64,000 nucleotides of DNA, taken from NCBI GenBank assembly GCA_948470475.1, contig OX419335.1:14855740-14919739 (forward strand), written 5' to 3'. A program made the position numbers and the translations under genes. This DNA comes from Galaxea fascicularis. Lineage: Eukaryota; Cnidaria; Anthozoa; Scleractinia; Euphylliidae. Below the pieces are notes generated by a model. It had not been told where the DNA came from. It searched no databases and saw only the letters and a program-made list of their open reading frames with translations. Every line of letters begins with the position of its first letter. Positions within the stretch are counted from its first letter, which is position 1. This document shows positions 59,660 to 64,000 of the stretch, piece after piece.

Positions 59660-61032
59660 GTTAGGCTGCGCGGAAATTATCCACAATATCCATTTGCCAC
59701 TCGAAAAGCCCAAGTGAAGGCCAGTACGGCCTCTAGTTCTTTTTGAAACCCCTGGAAGCTCCTGAACACTGAGTTCTTACAAGATTAATGAAGGTTATAC
59801 AAGTAAGACTTAATACTTTCTCACCTGGAGCTTCTGCCAGAAGCCAAGAAGATTACAGATGTATGTTGTGCTTTCCATCATGACGAGCAGAGCTGCTGAA
59901 AGTTTCTTCGGTTTAAAGTGATGCGTTAGTCCTTCTGCCTTTATTTAAGCATGACTAACAAGCTGAAGATTGTGGTTTATAAGTCCGCAGTAAAGTCACT
60001 AATGTTTACTAAGAAAGAAGAAAAAAAATTTTCCCATAATGAGCTGAGCATATGATTGCAGAAATTCATTTCTGATCTTGTGCATAATGTATCTCCTTAC
60101 AACTAATGATGTATTTCCATCACTGGTATCCTCTGGTCCACATTGTACGAAAGTGAACCTAAAACGCTTAGAAAATGGTTCCTTGACAGTTGAATTTCCT
60201 GGGCTTCCTAGTTAATTTCTTTTTAAGGTTAGGGAGAGAATATTATATCCATGCCACTTGCCGAAATTAGGCATTTTCATTCAAATCTTAGCAATTTATG
60301 TGCGATTCAAAATTTGACAGAAATCGCTTTCATCCCTTGTCTCTTTCTTTACTGTTAGTCAGTACTAGCCCACAGTCTTTACTGTATGCGGCTTTTGCCT
60401 TGCAGATAGGATTTCAACCGCAGTGAAACACAATTGCATGTATGCAGTTTGATCACGCACATTAGTTCAATTCAACAAGATCATTTCACGCTGCCATTGT
60501 TGGGTGAATTTACAGTAACTAGCAATATGGTCAAATAGGACTCCTCTGCTCTCTGTGGCTTGTGTTGTCACCAGGATAATGATTAATTTCAAACTGATTA
60601 ATTATTGTGGTGAAATTAATTTTTTTTCCCCTGCCATACCTAATGTCATTGAAATCAGGGCAGGCTTCCTTTTCCTAACCATCTTGTAGAGACTTGTCCA
60701 AATTGCCGACCAAGTAAAGCTACTCTCAGATTTTAATAAAATGGATAAAATAAGCCCACATTCCAGGTTATGTAACTCCATGACCTTCATATATGATTGG
60801 GAAAGTGTTTTCACCTGTCTGATGATAAAGCATTGCACAGAAAAAGCTATATTTTTGAGCTTGCCTTTCACTCCAACAGTATGATAACTAATGAAAATAA
60901 CTTCTTTTTTCAGGAAATGTAATTTTTGACCATTTACCGGTAATCTCTTTGTGATCTCAAGTAATACTCTGGGTTTAGGAGAACTAACATTTTTTTTTCT
61001 GTAGTTTGAAGTAATGTTTTAACTTTTATTAA
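59660..61032. other. Intergenic stretch
   Basis: Apart from the inverted-duplication arm at 60405-60580, nothing is recognised. A minus-strand ORF at 60871-60602 lacks a domain. Confidence 0.4.
60405..60580 (-). repeat. Right arm of the inverted duplication
   Basis: Reverse complement counterpart of 57480-57640. The two arms bracket the Cip/Kip-like remnant and a MITE. Confidence 0.65.
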
Positions 61033-61872
61033 AGACCCATGACGGACCAATATGCTTTGCGCGCGTTAAGTCAAGTCGCCATATTTTTTGTGAGTCGAAA
61101 AGTCAAGTGAAGACCGTTGAATCCACAGCAATCCCCCTCCAATCCGGCGTTTATGGTGCTTGATTTTACGTTTCGTTGCCCAGAGGAGTTCACTATTTCA
61201 CTTGTGTGTTGATTTTGTTGAGTTTTTTGGAATTGCAATATCTATAGAGTGAATATGATGAACTCCTAGAAAGCTCTGATTGTTTGGCATTTTGATGGCC
61301 GTACCTTCGCGTAAGTGGAGGCCACGTTTATCTGGTTGTGCCCGTTATATCATGGTACGATCATCTGTGTTTGAACTATGGCATGAGAGGAAAATTACTC
61401 TTGGGTTCTCAGAAGCAACAAACTGCCTTTGCTGAGTATCTACTCCATCAAACAGACCACAGAGCATCAAGTTTAGGACCTTGCTAGAATTCGATGGTTT
61501 GTTTATTTCTCATAGCTTTGTTACAATGCTTATGTATCACAGCTTTGTTCATTTTAACAGCCCGTGTGAACGAGATGGAAGGCAGGGAACATTTGGAGTT
61601 ACCGAAAATTTTTCTCAAACCTCTTCAATCTGGACGGCTTTGTCTTCCTCCTTCTGGTTATCCGCTACTATTGAGCCATCTTTCGCCTAAATTTCTCTCC
61701 TCCAGAGAGTTTTCCAATAAAGACAGTGATGAACTCATACTGTGCTCTGATCAACCGACAAGCACACGAAATATTCAAACTTCGGCGACCGCATGACACA
61801 ATGGCACCTCCTCCTTGTGTTTGTCAAAACAATAATAGACACACACAAAGCATATTGGTCCGTCATGGGTCT
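61033..61872. mobile_element. 840-bp TTAA-flanked DNA element
   Basis: The ends AGACCCATGACGGACCAATA... and ...TATTGGTCCGTCATGGGTCT are perfect inverses over 27 bp, and TTAA lies on both sides (61029-61032 and 61873-61876). It holds an unrecognised ORF (61494-61796) but no transposase, so it is probably a piggyBac-type non-autonomous element. Confidence 0.85.
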
Positions 61873-61876
61873 TTAA

Positions 61877-62970
61877 GTTCCAATTCTGTCTATAATGGAT
61901 GGTAAATTAATTTTGATGTGCTATTTTAATAATGTATTGGTTAGTGGTTATTGCTGAATTAGTGTTTCTGCAAATGTTAACTAATTCTTGCTCTATGCTG
62001 CAGCTGATTATCAAAGTCGCACAAGAAGTGGAGAGTATAACCTAGTTATGGATCAATAAACTTGGTTGGAAATGGTCAAGACTTCTCTACAGCTATTTAA
62101 AGTAAAATATTTAACCTCTAAAGCAATTAATATGCTTAATTGTACAATTTTCCATAAGCATTAAACTTCTTTCTTTTCCTCTTATCTCGGCTTTACAGTG
62201 CTGTAAAAAGCCTCTCCATCCAACTGGAGAACATGTTTAACCTTTCTTTTAAAAGTCTTCTAATGATAAAATATTATTGAATTCTTTGTAGTCAAGACAA
62301 TCACTGCTTTAATTTAATCAACTGGTTAATCATAAATGGTTAACTCAGAAAAATACTACCGGTACTGTGAAAATTTTGCTATGCATGAAAGGGTTATTTA
62401 TACTTAGTCCAAATATGTTAAGTTGTGCTAAATGTGATTTCGGTCTTGAGCATTTGAAGTTTTCCTATGGTGACTGAAATGGATTTCATTATATTAAGTG
62501 AACTTTTGTGGATAACCCTCTGTTATGTTTTGGCATCCTCAAAGCCTCAGTTTCTCTGTGACGGCAACTAGTTTTATCTTTTTCATGATAGTGAAGATGT
62601 AATGATCTGCTTATTATTGCAAGGCAGCTGTAAGTATTAAATATTTTATTTAGACTTAAATCCTGCTTTCACTCTAACTCCTTATTTCTGTTCCCAGTAA
62701 AGTTATTAGTCATTATATATTTGTCTGTTTGAATTATAACTGTAATTTCCTTTAGCTGACACCCCTATGCTATGTAAATAGTCCTTGACTGATTGAACGA
62801 GAGAGAAAACTTACAGTATGGGTTCAGAATCTAGTCTCAAGGTGTTGTGAAGGGTTTAAACTGAGCAAAAAGTCAGAGCTATGTGTGAACAGCAGAAGAC
62901 AGCTGTGTATTGGGTTACTTGTCCACAGGAAATAAAATCTTTTTATTTAAATTGTTGTTTTTTCCTTTAT
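61877..62970. other. Intergenic stretch, nothing recognised
   Basis: AT-rich, with no ORF over 60 codons, no inverted repeat and no tRNA-like element that I can see. Confidence 0.5.
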
Positions 62971-62976
62971 TTTTCT

Positions 62977-63465
62977 CTAGTCGTAATATCTAGACAATAC
63001 AAGAACTTTGTGATAACCCCTTTGATGCGATGCCCCAACAGTAGGAAAGCAAATTTTGTTACTTGGATTGTGTTTCAGGCAGTCATGGTTAAAATAAACA
63101 GTGACACTGAGCTTTTGGTTATTTACTGGCCTGTGTCTTTGACCAGTTGACCACCCCGTAACACCTGCCACAGTTAAATGTGGATTTTCAAAAGTTTCTC
63201 TTCCTTGTTCAAATGCAGAGTCAATGATGTCATCATTATAACCTCTGCTGCAGCGTGGCCCACAATATGTGTCTTCAAACAAATTCAAGCAATGCTGGAA
63301 ATGATCCATTACCCTTTCCTCAATGTGCCTCCTTGCAGAACCCGTTGCTGAGTACTGTGGGCTCATTTTTGAGAACACATATTTAGCATCTGGTGCCAGC
63401 TGTTCCTTGAGATGTCCATCAACAAACAGTGGCTGGGTTACTCTTGACCAACTCGGCCAATCCAT
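62977..63465 (-). CDS. Hypothetical protein, possible exon or transposon fragment
   Basis: 162 codons with coding-like composition. Segments include LAPDAKYVFSKMSPQYSATG, RHIEERVMDHFQHCLNLFED, YCGPRCSRGYNDD and TVAGVTGWSTGQ. The Cys pair and the conserved-looking TVAGVTGW block suggest a real domain that I do not recognise. A stop lies four codons upstream of the ATG. The last 30 residues may be intron read-through. Confidence 0.4.
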   Translation of the reverse strand: MDWPSWSRVTQPLFVDGHLKEQLAPDAKYVFSKMSPQYSATGSARRHIEERVMDHFQHCLNLFEDTYCGPRCSRGYNDDIIDSAFEQGRETFENPHLTVAGVTGWSTGQRHRPVNNQKLSVTVYFNHDCLKHNPSNKICFPTVGASHQRGYHKVLVLSRYYD

Positions 63466-63719
63466 AGATGGACATTACTTTTAAAGAATTCTTTCACGAT
63501 GTACGACATTCTGCAATTGACTTGGCTCACTTTCAGAGAATATACAATATCATCTACATGTTTCTCATCAATAACTGATGAGAAACTATTATATAGATAT
63601 TATTCTAGTGTAACCATATTCCAAGATTATGTCGGTGTAGTTTTCACAATTTTGCTTTTTATCATTAAGACACTTTCCCTCTGTAGTCAAATCTGCTTCT
63701 TGAATGTGAACACTATCAC

Positions 63720-63900
63720 TATGCTAGATCATCTCAAGCTGGATCTACATAACGTTACTTCTTATAACTTAAGATCTTCTGGTGCTCCATCATTAATAGT
63801 CCTAGATTCCAAGAGATTAGATATCTTCCAGGATATGGCTACTAGAACATTTAATAGGTTACCGGCAAACATAAGAAAAATTGAGTTATATAATATATAA
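63720..63900 (+). pseudogene. C-terminal remnant of a non-LTR retrotransposon ORF2
   Basis: YNLRSSGAPSLIV, then RTFNRLPANIRKI, match the extreme C-terminus of CR1/L2-like reverse transcriptases (the Y-N-x-R-S and L-W-N-x-L-P blocks). No reverse transcriptase core precedes it. The copy is 5'-truncated and diverged. Confidence 0.55.
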
Positions 63901-63949
63901 CTTGTGTATATATGAGGGGGGTGGTTTGGGATTTCTCTAATTTTTCTTT

Positions 63950-64000
63950 TTTTTTTTTTGTGGTTTAATTTTTTCCTTGGTTCAAACTTTATTTTACTCT
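63950..64000 (+). mobile_element. Second copy of the 11526 MITE family, cut by the window end
   Basis: TGTGGTTTAATTTTTTCC then TTGGTTCAAACTTTATTTTA matches the left arm at 11530-11575. Confidence 0.6.

Overview
This window is a piece of animal nuclear genome. It has AT-rich DNA, multi-exon genes with GT-AG introns and AATAAA polyadenylation signals, and it is packed with transposable elements. The repeat types (tRNA-headed SINEs, TTAA- and TA-flanked MITEs, foldback hairpins, Penelope-like elements, Mutator-like elements) together with the divergence of the host proteins suggest an anthozoan cnidarian, most likely a stony coral. That is an inference; no species marker is visible.

Layout. 1-2300 is a broken Ty3/gypsy-type retrotransposon on the minus strand, split by a 1.15-kb TTAA-flanked insertion. 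3269-28099 (+) is COG1, a Golgi tethering-complex subunit, modelled here as 24 in-phase exons with its first exon(s) outside the window. Its introns hold SINEs, a 5S rRNA-like copy, foldback elements, MITEs and a roughly 3-kb decayed Mutator-like transposon whose protein also carries a DEDDh exonuclease. 28143-36081 is a gene-poor flank. 36082-37718 (+) is MEX3, with two KH domains, a RING finger and two coding exons. 38506-42781 has no recognisable gene. 42782-45244 is a complete DNA-transposon copy with long terminal inverted repeats, a perfect 6-bp target duplication, a truncated DDE integrase and a passenger ORF. 48413-55532 (-) is MBD2/3, the methyl-CpG-binding NuRD subunit; its one intron contains a Penelope-like element whose tail holds a hammerhead-ribozyme-like motif. 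55752-56318 (+) is endosulfine (ENSA/ARPP19), head-to-head with MBD2/3 across about 220 bp. 56476-64000 is mostly repeats, with a possible decayed Cip/Kip-like ORF, a TTAA-flanked element and a non-LTR retrotransposon tail.

The four confident host genes belong to unrelated pathways: Golgi trafficking, RNA regulation, chromatin and mitosis. Only MBD2/3 and ENSA have a physical arrangement, a shared divergent promoter, that suggests joint regulation. The most unusual material lies in the mobile elements: the transposase-plus-exonuclease unit at 21418-25010, the integrase element with its passenger ORF at 42782-45244, and the hammerhead-like motif at 53726-53774.
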